From an uncultured Gemmatimonadota bacterium (GTDB taxonomy: Bacteria > Gemmatimonadota > Gemmatimonadetes > Gemmatimonadales > Gemmatimonadaceae): a DNA stretch of 52,189 nt. A program made the position numbers and the translations under genes. Under the pieces are notes generated by a model. That model saw only the letters and a list, made by a program, of their open reading frames with translations. It was not told the origin of the DNA and did no database searches. The stretch spans positions 1 through 52,189 of the forward strand of contig CAMLIT010000015.1 in NCBI GenBank assembly GCA_946480295.1. The letters are read 5' to 3'. Positions 1 to 9,169 of this stretch are shown here, one piece after another. The stretch's first letter is position 1; each line of letters opens with the position of its first letter.

Positions 1-3000
1 TGGACGTGGACGCGGCTGCGCCGGGTCGCCGCCCGGGCGCGCATCGCGGCCGACATCGAACGCGAGCAGTCGCTGCGCGCCGGATCGCTGCGCGGCGTGC
101 TCGAGATCGGCGAGAGCGGCGCGTTGGGCAGGCACGCCGCCGAGCACATGGCGCAGCGCCTCCAGCAGGCGGGGCGCTCGCTCGCGCCCACGGTGCAGCG
201 GCGGGCGCGCCGCCGCGTGGCGGAGGGCGTGCTCGCCGCCGCCGGCGCCGCGCTCCTCCTCGGCTGGGTCGCTCCCGCGTTCGACGACGGGCTCCTCGCG
301 CTCCTTCTGCCCGTGCGTGCGTGGCGCGGCACGCTGCTCCCGCGCCCCGAGTTCCGCGCGCTGCCGTCGCAGGTCGTGCGCGGCGAGCCGCTGGAGTTGC
401 GCATCTTCGCCCCGCGCCGTACGGCGCTGCACCTCGCGCGGCGAGCGCCTGGCGAGGCGTGGAAGACGCTCGATCTCGCCGTGAACCCCGCCGACGGCAT
501 CGCGAAGGCGATGCTCGGCCCCGTGACCGGCGACCTGCTCCTCGTCGCCTCCGACGGGCGCTCCTCGACGGACACGGCGATCGTCCGCGTCACCGACCGG
601 CCCTTCGTCGGCGCGGTCTCCATGCGCGCGATCTATCCCGCCTATCTCGGCCGCGCCCCCGAGGGGCTGCCGGTTGGGGAGCCGGCGCGCGTGCCGCAGG
701 GCACGCGTGTGGAGATCAACGGTCGCGCGTCGACGCTGCTGTCGACGATCGAGCTCCGCGGCGACCGCGAGACGATCGTGCTCCACCCCGACGGCCGTTC
801 GTTCAGCGGACGGCTCGAGGCGCGGCAGAGCGGGCGCTGGACGTGGGCCGCGACCGGCGTCACCGGCCCGATCGCCGACCTGCCGCTCCCGGTCGAGATC
901 GAGGTGGTCGCCGATTCCGCGCCGCGCGTGGACGTCGTCTCGCCGAGCACCGACACGATCGTCGCGGTGGACGACCGCGTGCCGCTCCAGATCACGGCGA
1001 GCGACGATCACGGCCTCGCCACGGTGGACCTCGAGAGCTGGCGCCAGACCGCCGCAGGGCAGTCGCAGCCGGCGATGGTGCAGCGGCTGGCGACGGCGCA
1101 GGCCACCGTGTGGAACGGCACGGCGACGCTCGACCTCGCGCCGCGCGGGCTCGAGGCGGGCGACGTCCTGCACCTCAAGGCCGTCGCGGTGGACAACTCG
1201 CCCTGGGCGCAGCGCGGCGAGAGCCGCGAGCTGCTGCTGAAGATCCCGACGATGGAGGAGCGCCGCGAGCTGGCGCGCGCGGCCGCCGATTCGGCGGTGA
1301 AGGCGGTGACCGCGGCGGCGGAGGCGGAGCGCTCGCTCGAGCAGCGCACGAGCGAGATGGCCCGCGAGCGCGACCGGTCGTCGTCCGGGCAGAGCGCGTC
1401 GTCGAACGCGACGAGCGGCGAGGCGAAGGACCGCGCGATGAGCTTCGAGAACGCGCAGCGGTCGCGCGCCGTCGCGCAGGACCAGAAGGCGCTGCTCGAC
1501 CGCGTGAAGAACCTCGAGCAGCAGGCGGCGCAGCTCGCGCAGCAGCTCAAGCAGGCAGGCGCGATGGACTCGAGCCTCGCCCGGCAGCTCCGGGAGGCGC
1601 AGGCGATGCTGCAGCAGGCGCTCACCCCCGACCTGTTGGCGCAGATGCAGAAGCTCGAGGACGCCACGCGGCAGCTCTCGGGCGACGAGGCGCGGCAGGC
1701 GCTGAAGGACCTCGCCGCGATGCAGCAGCGGCTGCGCGAGCAGCTGGAGAAGAGCGCGGAGATGCTGAAGCGCGCCGCCTTCGAGGGCTCGATGCAGACG
1801 CTGCACGACGAGGCGAAGGAGATCGCCCAGCGCGAGCACCGGCTCGCCGACTCCGCCGCGGCGCTGCCGAAGGACGACCAGCAGGCGCGGGCGAAGCAGC
1901 TCGCCGACCGCGCGGACCGCCTGACGCAGGACATGAAGGACCTGCAGCAGCGGCTCCAGAAGGCGAACGCCGAGCCGGGGGCGCAGCGCGCCGACGTCGC
2001 CCGGCAGCACGCCCAGGCATCCGAGGAGCAGATGCGTGCGGCCGCGGATCGCTCGCGCGCGGCGGGGGCGAAGGCGGGCGCGAAGGACGGCGAGAACGCG
2101 GCGGGAGGACAATCGGCCGGGCAGAAGTCGGGGAGCGAGCAGTCCGCGGGCGCGAAGGGCGGCGGCCAGCAGTCGAATGCCGGCGCGAACGGCGAGCTGT
2201 CGAACCAGGCCTCGGCCGCGGCGTCGCAGATGGACCAGGCCGCGCAGGCGATGCAGGACGCGCGCGATGCGCAGGTCCAGGCGTGGAAGAAGGAGCTGAC
2301 CGGGGAGCTCGATCGCGCGGTGCAGGAGCTGCTCGAGATGTCGCGCCAGGAGAGCGCCCTCGAGCAGAAGGTGCGCTCGGGGCAGGGCAACCCCGGTGAG
2401 CTGCGCGGCCAGCAGAGCGCGGTGCACGAGGGGGTGCAGCAGACGCAGCAGGCGCTCCAGAACGAGGCGCGCAAGACGTCGCTCCTCTCCAGCCGGTCGC
2501 AGCAGGCGATGGCGGACGCGGGGCAGAAGGTCGCCGAAGCCACGCAGTCGCTCTCCGGCCAGCACGGTGAGCAGGAGGCCGCCAACGCCCTCGGCGAGGC
2601 GGCGAACTCGCTCAACCGCGCCGCGGCGTCGCTGGCGCGCGATCGCGAGAAGGCGAACACGGCGTCGTCGGCGTCGGGCTTCGCCGAGATGCTGCAGCAG
2701 ATGGAGGAGCTGGCGAAGAAGCAGGGCGGCATCAACGCGCAGGCGCAGGGGCTGATGCCGATGCCGGGCGGCCAGCCGTCCGCGGCGATGATGGCGACGG
2801 CGCGCGCGCTCGCTCGGCAGCAGCGGCAGATCGCGCAGCAGCTCGACGACCTGGGGCAGGGAGCCGGGGGCGATCGCGCGGCGCAGCTCGCGAAGGAGGC
2901 GCGCCAGCTCGCGGACGCGCTGGATGGCGGGCGCGTGGACGCCAACACCCTCGCGCGCCAGCAGCAGCTCTTCCGGCGGCTGCTCGACGCGGGCCGCTCG

Positions 3001-3207
3001 CTGGAGAAGGACGAGCGAGAGGACAACGGCAAGCGCGAGGCGCAGGCGGCGACGAACGCGCAGTCCCTGCTGCCGACGAACACCAACGCGACCGGCCGCG
3101 CGGCGCAGAAGTTCCGCGAGCCGACCTGGAACGAGCTCCGCGGCCTCACGCCCGACGAGCGCCGCGCGATCCTGGACTACTTCAAGAGGATCAATGGGGA
3201 GCCGTAG
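1..3207 (+). CDS. DUF4175-like membrane-anchored coiled-coil protein, 5' partial
   Basis: The reading frame is open from the first base, so the gene begins upstream of the window; 1,068 residues are visible. A hydrophobic segment at about visible residues 77-94 (rich in A, L and G) suggests a membrane anchor. A beta-rich region of Ig-like character follows up to about residue 410. The second half is an extremely Q-, A-, E-, K- and R-rich region that should form long coiled coils. This layout (membrane segments, then low-complexity coiled coil) resembles the DUF4175 family of large envelope-associated proteins of unknown function. The stop codon overlaps the possible start of the next gene by a few bases, suggesting co-transcription. 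Family assignment is by architecture only. Confidence 0.75.
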   Translation, partial: WTWTRLRRVAARARIAADIEREQSLRAGSLRGVLEIGESGALGRHAAEHMAQRLQQAGRSLAPTVQRRARRRVAEGVLAAAGAALLLGWVAPAFDDGLLALLLPVRAWRGTLLPRPEFRALPSQVVRGEPLELRIFAPRRTALHLARRAPGEAWKTLDLAVNPADGIAKAMLGPVTGDLLLVASDGRSSTDTAIVRVTDRPFVGAVSMRAIYPAYLGRAPEGLPVGEPARVPQGTRVEINGRASTLLSTIELRGDRETIVLHPDGRSFSGRLEARQSGRWTWAATGVTGPIADLPLPVEIEVVADSAPRVDVVSPSTDTIVAVDDRVPLQITASDDHGLATVDLESWRQTAAGQSQPAMVQRLATAQATVWNGTATLDLAPRGLEAGDVLHLKAVAVDNSPWAQRGESRELLLKIPTMEERRELARAAADSAVKAVTAAAEAERSLEQRTSEMARERDRSSSGQSASSNATSGEAKDRAMSFENAQRSRAVAQDQKALLDRVKNLEQQAAQLAQQLKQAGAMDSSLARQLREAQAMLQQALTPDLLAQMQKLEDATRQLSGDEARQALKDLAAMQQRLREQLEKSAEMLKRAAFEGSMQTLHDEAKEIAQREHRLADSAAALPKDDQQARAKQLADRADRLTQDMKDLQQRLQKANAEPGAQRADVARQHAQASEEQMRAAADRSRAAGAKAGAKDGENAAGGQSAGQKSGSEQSAGAKGGGQQSNAGANGELSNQASAAASQMDQAAQAMQDARDAQVQAWKKELTGELDRAVQELLEMSRQESALEQKVRSGQGNPGELRGQQSAVHEGVQQTQQALQNEARKTSLLSSRSQQAMADAGQKVAEATQSLSGQHGEQEAANALGEAANSLNRAAASLARDREKANTASSASGFAEMLQQMEELAKKQGGINAQAQGLMPMPGGQPSAAMMATARALARQQRQIAQQLDDLGQGAGGDRAAQLAKEARQLADALDGGRVDANTLARQQQLFRRLLDAGRSLEKDEREDNGKREAQAATNAQSLLPTNTNATGRAAQKFREPTWNELRGLTPDERRAILDYFKRINGEP

Positions 3208-4990
3208 CGGGAGGCGGGAGGCGGGAGGCGGGAGGCGGTCAGGGACGCGGGACGCGGGACGCGCGGCGCGCGGTCTCGCGCGCACCCTCCACGCCCTCGT
3301 GGCCATCACGTTAGGCGCCTCCCTCCTCCCCCCTCCCGCCGCCCGCGCGCAGACCTCGTCCACCGACTCCACCTCCCTCTTCAAGGCCCTCGACCTCGAG
3401 ACGGCGGGCAAGTATCGCGAGGCGGCGACGTACTTCAGGCAGTCGCTGCACACCGCGGCGTCGGTGACCGCGCTGCTCGGCCTGGAGCGCGTGTACGCGG
3501 AGCTGGGGTGGGCGGACTCGCTCCTCGCGCCGGTCGACACGCTCATCGCCGCCAACCCGCGCGAGCCGGTGTACCGGAGCGTGCAGCTCCGCACCCTGCA
3601 GTCGCTCGGGCGGGAGGACGCGCTGCGCCGCGCCTTCGAGCGGTGGGTGCACGACGACCCGAAGGATCCGGCGCCGTACCGCGAGTACGCGCGCATCCTC
3701 CTCCAGCGCAACCAGGCGCTCGCCGCCGACACCGTCCTTCGCCGCGCCCGGCAGTCGCTCGGCTCGACGCAGGACCTCCAGCTCGAGGTCGCGCAGCTCC
3801 GCGCGGCTATGGGGCAGTGGGTGGAGTCCGCGCGCGCCTGGCGCGCCGCGCTCGCCGGCGCGCCGTATCTCGAGCAGGCGGCGGTGTACGCGCTCGCCCG
3901 GAGCCCGGCGGCGACGCGCGACTCCGTGCGGGAGATCCTCCTCGCCCGTCCGCTCGACGTCGCGGCGCGCCGCGCGCTCGCCGACCTCGAGACCAACTGG
4001 GGCTCGCCGAGCGACGGCTGGGAGGCGCTGCGCGACCTGCCGCCGGACAGCGCGAGCGCCGATGCCTGGACCGACTTCGCGGAGCGCGCCGAGGCCGACG
4101 AGCGCTGGAATCTCGCGCGCGACGCCCTCGTCGCCGCGCTTCGCTGGAAGCGCACGCCCGAGCTGGAGGTCCGCGCCGCCACCGCCGCGCTGAACGCCGG
4201 CGATCCGGCCGCCGTCGCCTCGCTCGCGCCAGTGAGCGCGGCGAAGGGCGACTCCGCGCTCATCGGGCGCGTGTACGTCCCGCTGTACGCGCGCGCCTAC
4301 GCGATGACCGGCCGCCCCGCCGACGCGGAGCGGATCGCGCAGCGCTTCGAGAAGTGGATCCCGCCGGACGTCCGGTCGAAGCTCACCCGCGCCATCGCGT
4401 GGGGATGGGTGCGGACAGGAGACATGAGTCGCGCGCGCGCCGCGCTGGCCAGCGCCGGCCCCGAGGGCGATTCGAGCGACGCCGCCGGCTGGATCGCGCT
4501 CTACGAGGGGAACCTGAAGTCCGCGCGCGCCCTCCTGCGCGCCGGCTCCGAGTCGACGCCCGATCTCGCCCTCGCCCTCGCGCTCATCGCCCGCATGCAC
4601 GCCGACACCGCGGGCGTCGTCGGGCAGGCGTTCCTCGCCCTCGCGCGCGCCGACACGGCGAAGGCCGCCGCGTCGTTCGAGGAAGCCGCCGAACGATACC
4701 CGGACGGCGCCTCGCTCCTGCTGGAGACGGCGGCCCGCATGCACGTCGCCCTCGGCAACGAGCCCGCCGCCATCGCCCTCTGGAAGCGCGTCGTCGAGCA
4801 GCAGGCGGCGAGTCCCGAGGCGCCGCAGGCGGAGCTGGCGTGGGCCCGTGCCCTCCGCCGGCGCGGCAACAACGCCGAGGCGGTCACGCGCCTCGAGCAC
4901 CTCATCCTGACCTACCCGCAGAGCGCTCTCGTGCCGCAGGCGCGCCGGGAGCTGGAACTGGCGAAGGCGTCGGTTCCGGGGAACAGCTGA
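3194..4990 (+). CDS. Secreted TPR-repeat protein
   Basis: The protein is built of helical repeats typical of tetratricopeptides (for example around 'KYREAATYFRQSL' and 'NEPAAIALWKRVVEQQ'), with alternating A/L/E/R spacing throughout. A signal-peptide-like stretch ends in 'PPPAARAQ' at about 3300-3350, so the mature protein is probably periplasmic. The start is uncertain. The ATG at 3194 overlaps the end of the upstream gene, but the first 30 codons then translate a tandem heptamer repeat, so a start nearer 3280-3300 (GTG at 3300) is also plausible. TPR proteins are scaffolds. Together with the preceding coiled-coil gene it may belong to an envelope complex, but no specific function can be read. 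Confidence 0.8.
   Translation: MGSRSGRREAGGGRRSGTRDAGRAARGLARTLHALVAITLGASLLPPPAARAQTSSTDSTSLFKALDLETAGKYREAATYFRQSLHTAASVTALLGLERVYAELGWADSLLAPVDTLIAANPREPVYRSVQLRTLQSLGREDALRRAFERWVHDDPKDPAPYREYARILLQRNQALAADTVLRRARQSLGSTQDLQLEVAQLRAAMGQWVESARAWRAALAGAPYLEQAAVYALARSPAATRDSVREILLARPLDVAARRALADLETNWGSPSDGWEALRDLPPDSASADAWTDFAERAEADERWNLARDALVAALRWKRTPELEVRAATAALNAGDPAAVASLAPVSAAKGDSALIGRVYVPLYARAYAMTGRPADAERIAQRFEKWIPPDVRSKLTRAIAWGWVRTGDMSRARAALASAGPEGDSSDAAGWIALYEGNLKSARALLRAGSESTPDLALALALIARMHADTAGVVGQAFLALARADTAKAAASFEEAAERYPDGASLLLETAARMHVALGNEPAAIALWKRVVEQQAASPEAPQAELAWARALRRRGNNAEAVTRLEHLILTYPQSALVPQARRELELAKASVPGNS
3209..3275. repeat. Heptamer repeat block A1
   Basis: Four near-perfect copies of GGGAGGC are followed by three of GGGACGC. 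The block lies between the stop of the first gene and the signal peptide of the second. It has the same 7-bp periodicity as the blocks near 6.4, 11.8, 14.2 and 19.1 kb, but shows only one arm here. Confidence 0.8.
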
Positions 4991-5004
4991 CATGCTGAAG
5001 CGTC

Positions 5005-5103
5005 ATTGGTCGTTCGTCGTTGGTTCATGGCGGGCCGCTCGGGACGCCGCATGTCGCATCCCGAGCGGCCGGCCAGGGACGATGAACCAATCACGAAGAA
5101 CGT
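5005..5103. repeat. Long intergenic palindrome, family B copy 1
   Basis: The left arm contains CGTCGTTGGTTCATGGC and CCGCTCGGGA. The right arm contains TCCCGAGCGGCC and GATGAACCAA, the imperfect reverse complement. The same family occurs at 9031-9137 and shares CCCGAGCGGC and TCGTTGGTTC. The right arm supplies the ATG and first codons of the following gene. Confidence 0.8.
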
Positions 5104-6353
5104 TCTGCCTGGCACTTCTCGCCTGCCTGCTGATTCCCGCCGCGGCCCGCGCCCAGCACCTCCTCGTCCCCATGGACGACGCGCAGCAGGACCACCTGAA
5201 GGCCTACGGACTCACCTACAACGCACTCAAGGCGGGGCTGGCGGGGGAGTGGCTGCTCAACTACCGCGGCGGCTCCTTCCTGCTCCCCGACACGCCGGAG
5301 ATCCGGCGACAGGCCGCGCTCGACGGGATCACCTTCGAGCCGGTGGACGATGGCCAGCTGGCCGGCATCCGCGCCGAGATCGCCAGCTCCAACATGGAGT
5401 CGGTGCCCCTCGAGAAGGCACCGCGCATCGCCGTCTACGCGCCGCCTGACGAGGCGCCGTGGGACGACGCGGTCGTCCTCGCCCTCAAGTACGCGGGGAT
5501 CCAGTACACGCGCATCTACGACGACGAGATCGAGCACGGCGAGCTGTCGAAGTACGACTGGGTGCACCTGCACCACGAGGACTTCACCGGGCAGCTCAAC
5601 AAGTTCTACCTCGGCTACCGCGACGCGCCCTGGTTCGTCGAGCTGATGCAGAAGAACCTCGCGACCGCCAAACGATACGGCTTCCCGAACATCCCCGCGC
5701 TGAAGAAGGACGTCGCCGAGAAGATCCGGGAGTTCGTCGCCAACGGCGGCTTCCTGTTCGCCATGTGCGGCGCCACGGAGACGCTCGACCTGGCCATCGC
5801 CGCGCACGACGTCGACATCGCCTCCAGCTTCATGGACGGCACGCCGATGGACCCGAACGCCGACGCGAAGATGGACTGGAAGCGCACCTTCGCCTTCCGC
5901 AACGCGCGCCTGGAGATGTCGCCCTTCGTCAACTCGATGAGCGACATCGACGGCCACCAGGTGAACGTGCCCGGCCGCCGGCAGCCCCTCGGCGCCTTCA
6001 CCCTGTTCAACTTCTCGGCGAAGTTCGACCCCGTGCCCTCGATGCTCGTGCAGGACCACCGCTCGGTGATCCCCGACTTCTACGGCGTGACGACGAGCTT
6101 CATGAAGGCGGACCTGAAGCCCGGCGTCACCATCCTCGCCTTCGAGGAGGGCGCCCCGTGGGTGAAGTACATCCACGGCGACTACGGCAAGGGGACCTGG
6201 ACCTTCTACGGCGGCCACGACCCCGAGGACCCCCAGCACGCGATCGGCAATCCGCCGACCGACCTCTCCCTGCACAAGAACTCCCCGGGGTACCGGCTGA
6301 TCCTGAACAACGTGCTGTTCCCGGCGGCGAAGAAGAAGCCGTTGAAAACCTAG
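5082..6353 (+). CDS. Secreted GATase-like protein (family often annotated asparagine synthetase B)
   Basis: 423 residues with a Sec signal peptide (RRTF, then a hydrophobic core ending AAARAQ at about residue 25). It carries the phrases HLKAYGLTYNALK and WLLNYRGGSF, which I associate with a family of secreted proteins labelled asparagine synthetase B in databases. The central part resembles a class-I glutamine amidotransferase / ThuA-like fold (GGFLFAMCGATE with a nucleophile-elbow-like Cys near residue 227; terminal GGHDPEDPQH). No AsnB synthetase domain is present, so asparagine synthesis is unlikely. The ATG at 5082 lies inside the right arm of an intergenic palindrome, so residues 1-8 are repeat-derived. 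The substrate is unknown. Confidence 0.7.
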   Translation: MNQSRRTFCLALLACLLIPAAARAQHLLVPMDDAQQDHLKAYGLTYNALKAGLAGEWLLNYRGGSFLLPDTPEIRRQAALDGITFEPVDDGQLAGIRAEIASSNMESVPLEKAPRIAVYAPPDEAPWDDAVVLALKYAGIQYTRIYDDEIEHGELSKYDWVHLHHEDFTGQLNKFYLGYRDAPWFVELMQKNLATAKRYGFPNIPALKKDVAEKIREFVANGGFLFAMCGATETLDLAIAAHDVDIASSFMDGTPMDPNADAKMDWKRTFAFRNARLEMSPFVNSMSDIDGHQVNVPGRRQPLGAFTLFNFSAKFDPVPSMLVQDHRSVIPDFYGVTTSFMKADLKPGVTILAFEEGAPWVKYIHGDYGKGTWTFYGGHDPEDPQHAIGNPPTDLSLHKNSPGYRLILNNVLFPAAKKKPLKT

Positions 6354-6476
6354 GGACGAGGGACGAGGGACGCGCGGCGCGTCCGACCGGTCGAGATCTC
6401 GCGCCGACCCGTGCCGAGATGCTCCTTCGAACGCCATGGCGCCACCACGCGATACGCGTCCCGCGTCCCGCGCGTA
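6353..6476. repeat. Heptamer repeat block A2 (inverted pair)
   Basis: Three GGGACGA/GGGACGC units directly follow the stop codon. About 75 bp later lie inverted CGCGTCC-type units, ending just before the helicase start. The arms can pair as a long imperfect stem. Confidence 0.7.
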
Positions 6477-6485
6477 TCTTTCATC

Positions 6486-9032
6486 ATGCCCCCCGCACCA
6501 CCCACCGAGACCACCTCCGCCCGCCTCGCCCCGAAGGCGGCGGCGGCCATCCGGGCGGCCATCCGGCTCGCCGGCGGGCGGGAGGTGTGCTTCGTCTCGC
6601 AGGTGGACGAGGAGGGGACGCTGACGTCGGCGCGGGTGGTCGCGCGCGGCGATGTCCAGAGCGTGCTCGCGCTCCCGGGCTTCGCCCAGCGCGGCGAGAT
6701 GCTCGTGCACAACCACCCCTCTGGGCTCCTCGAGCCGTCGCGGCCGGACCTCGAGATCGCGGCGCGGATGCACGACGACGGGATCGGCTTCGCCATCGTC
6801 GACAACGCCGCGAGCGAGCTGTACGTCGTCGTCGAGGTTCCGCGCCGCGTCGAGGCGAAGGCGCTCGAGCCGGAGCGGGTGGATCGCGACCTCGGCCCGG
6901 AGGGGCCGATCGCGGCGCGGCTCGCGCGCTACGAGGACCGGCCCAGCCAGCGCGCGATGGCCGCCGCGGTGGCGCGGCTGTACAACGACGGGGGCATCGG
7001 GCTGCTCGAGGCGGGCACCGGGGTCGGCAAGTCGCTCGGCTACCTGGTGCCCGCGCTCCGCTGGGCGGCCGCGAACGGCGAGCGGACGATCGTGTCCACC
7101 GCCACGATCAACCTCCAGGAGCAGCTCGTCCGCAAGGATCTGCCCTTCCTGGCCGCCGCCTTCACCGACCAGCCGGTGCGCTTCGCGCTGCTGAAGGGGT
7201 GGCGCAACTACCTCTGCCTCCAGCGGCTGGAGCAGGCGCGCTCGTCAGGCGGCGCGCTGTTCGAGGACGGGATGCGGGGGGAGCTCGACGCGCTCGCCGC
7301 GTGGGCCGAGCGCACGAGCGACGGATCGCTGACCGACCTGCCGACGATCCCGCGCACCGAGGTGTGGGACGAGGTGGCGGCGGAGCCCGATCTCTGCCAG
7401 CGCTTCCAGTGCCCGCTGTACGACAAGTGCTTCGTCTTCAGGGCGCGGCGCGAGGCGGCGCAGGCCGACGTCATCGTCGTCAATCACCACCTGCTGCTCT
7501 CCGACGTCGCCGTGCGCCGCGCGTCGCAGAACTGGGACGAGGCGGCGGTGCTCCCCGCGTACACCCGCCTGGTCATCGACGAGGGGCACCACATCGAGGA
7601 GGCGGCGGCCAGCCACCTCGGGGCGACCGTCACCCGGCGCGCCCTCCAGCGGCTCTTCAACCGCCTCGACCGGCGGGGGAAGGGGCTCCTCCCCGCGCTC
7701 ATCGGGCGCCTCGCCGCAAGCTCGGACCTGCTCAGCACCGCGAGCCTCGATCTCGTGACCGCGCGCCTCGCGCCGTCGGTGCACGCGGTGCGCGAGAAGA
7801 GCGCCGTGCTCTTCGACCTCCTCGACACCTTCCTCCAGGAGAGCGGGCAGCCCGTCCTGCGGCTCACCGACGACTTCGCCCGCCACCCCGTCTGGCGCGC
7901 CGGGCTGCGCAGCGCCCTCGACGACACCCTCGGCGAGATCGCGATGCTCGAGCAAGGGCTGCGCACCGTCCGCGAGCGCATGGAGGCCGGCTCCGAGTGG
8001 CGGAGCGACGAGGGCGCCATGCGCGCGAGCGAGGGGGCGATGCCCCTGCTCAACGAGATCCGCTCCGTCACGCGGCGGCTCCAGAGCGCCGGCGACGCGC
8101 TGCGCCAGGCGCTCGACCCGCCCGCGGGGGAGCCGACGGTGCGCTGGATCGAGACGCGCGGGCGCGAGCGCTCGGTGGCCGTGTCCACCGTGCCCCTCGA
8201 CCTCGCGCCGATCCTGCGCGAGGACCTCTTCAAGCGGGCGACGACGACGATCGTGACGAGCGCGACCCTCGCCGCGGCCAGCGACTCGCGCGACGCACGG
8301 GACCGCTTCGGCTTCCTCAAGAGCCGCCTCGGGCTCACCGATCCCGAGGTCGAGCCGCGGACGGCCAGCTTCCCCTCGCCCTTCCGCTACCACGAGCAGG
8401 CGGTGCTGGCCATTCCCAGCGATGTGCCGCCGCCGAACGTAAATGCCCAGGGGCACCTCGACGTGGTGGCGCGCGTGGCGGTGGACCTGGCGACGGCGTC
8501 GGATGGAGGGATGTTCGTCCTCTTCACGAGCCATCGCGACGTGCGGACGGTAGCAAACGAGCTGCGCTCACGCGGGCTCGACCGCCGGTGGCCGCTGCTC
8601 GTGCACGGCGAGGATGGACGGGACGCGCTCCTCGCGCGCTTCCGGGACGCGGGGAAGGCGATCCTGCTCGGAACCGCCTCCTTCTGGGAGGGGGTGGACG
8701 TGCCGGGCGACGCCCTGCGCGCGCTGCTGATCGCGAAGCTACCCTTCCGGGTGCCGACCGAGCCGATCACCGCCGCGCACTGCGAAGCGATCTCGGCGCG
8801 CGGCGGCGACCCCTTTCACGAATACATGCTGCCGCACGCCGCGTTGCGGCTGAAGCAGGGCTTCGGACGCCTCATCCGGAGCGGCACCGACCGGGGCGCG
8901 GTGGTCATCACCGACCCGCGCATCGTGACGAAGGGGTACGGGCGGGCGCTGCTGGACGGCCTCCCCGCGGCCCGGCGGGTGGTGGGGCGATGGGGGGAGG
9001 TGTTGAGGGAGGTGCAGGGGTTTTACCGATGA
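6486..9032 (+). CDS. JAB metalloprotease domain fused to DinG/XPD-type helicase
   Basis: 848 residues. The N-terminal 130 form a JAB/MPN-like domain with the metal motif HNHPSG at 75-80 followed by S-x2-D ending at Asp88. The rest is a superfamily-2 helicase of the DinG/XPD group: Walker A EAGTGVGKS (175-183), a cysteine cluster at about 303-315 fitting an Fe-S domain, a DEGHH box near 364, and a C-terminal helicase domain with GTASFWEGVDVPGD and a final QGFGRLIRS motif. DinG enzymes unwind DNA 5' to 3' and act on R-loops or replication conflicts. The JAB domain might cleave isopeptide-like or peptide bonds; its partner here is unknown. The start at 6486 puts the gene just after a repeat block. 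Confidence 0.88.
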   Translation: MPPAPPTETTSARLAPKAAAAIRAAIRLAGGREVCFVSQVDEEGTLTSARVVARGDVQSVLALPGFAQRGEMLVHNHPSGLLEPSRPDLEIAARMHDDGIGFAIVDNAASELYVVVEVPRRVEAKALEPERVDRDLGPEGPIAARLARYEDRPSQRAMAAAVARLYNDGGIGLLEAGTGVGKSLGYLVPALRWAAANGERTIVSTATINLQEQLVRKDLPFLAAAFTDQPVRFALLKGWRNYLCLQRLEQARSSGGALFEDGMRGELDALAAWAERTSDGSLTDLPTIPRTEVWDEVAAEPDLCQRFQCPLYDKCFVFRARREAAQADVIVVNHHLLLSDVAVRRASQNWDEAAVLPAYTRLVIDEGHHIEEAAASHLGATVTRRALQRLFNRLDRRGKGLLPALIGRLAASSDLLSTASLDLVTARLAPSVHAVREKSAVLFDLLDTFLQESGQPVLRLTDDFARHPVWRAGLRSALDDTLGEIAMLEQGLRTVRERMEAGSEWRSDEGAMRASEGAMPLLNEIRSVTRRLQSAGDALRQALDPPAGEPTVRWIETRGRERSVAVSTVPLDLAPILREDLFKRATTTIVTSATLAAASDSRDARDRFGFLKSRLGLTDPEVEPRTASFPSPFRYHEQAVLAIPSDVPPPNVNAQGHLDVVARVAVDLATASDGGMFVLFTSHRDVRTVANELRSRGLDRRWPLLVHGEDGRDALLARFRDAGKAILLGTASFWEGVDVPGDALRALLIAKLPFRVPTEPITAAHCEAISARGGDPFHEYMLPHAALRLKQGFGRLIRSGTDRGAVVITDPRIVTKGYGRALLDGLPAARRVVGRWGEVLREVQGFYR

Positions 9033-9137
9033 ATCATTGTCTTTGGTTCTTAGTCGTTGGTTCTTGGCGAGCCCCGGGATGCCACCGGTTGCCTCCCGAG
9101 CGGCTGGCCAAGAACGAATGACCAAAGACCAGGAACG
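9031..9137. repeat. Long intergenic palindrome, family B copy 2
   Basis: The left arm has TTTGGTTCTTAGTCG and TTGGTTCTTGGC; the right arm has GGCCAAGAACGAATGACC and AAAGACCAG. The central CCCGAGCGGCTGGCCA is nearly identical to copy 1 at 5005-5103. It fills the gap between the helicase and the FAH gene. Confidence 0.8.
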
Positions 9138-9169
9138 GCGTTTCCATACCGCGTTGAATACGGCACGAC

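Noticed and set aside
5082..6353. True asparagine synthetase
   Set aside because: It has a signal peptide and lacks the N-terminal catalytic cysteine and the ATP-pyrophosphatase domain of AsnB.
5459..9121. A 1,220-codon open frame on the plus strand, and similar very long frames elsewhere (for example 11913-13988 and 19698-22232 on the minus strand)
   Set aside because: Their translations are Arg/Pro/Ala-rich low-complexity text overlapping recognisable genes; such frames arise from high G+C at third positions.
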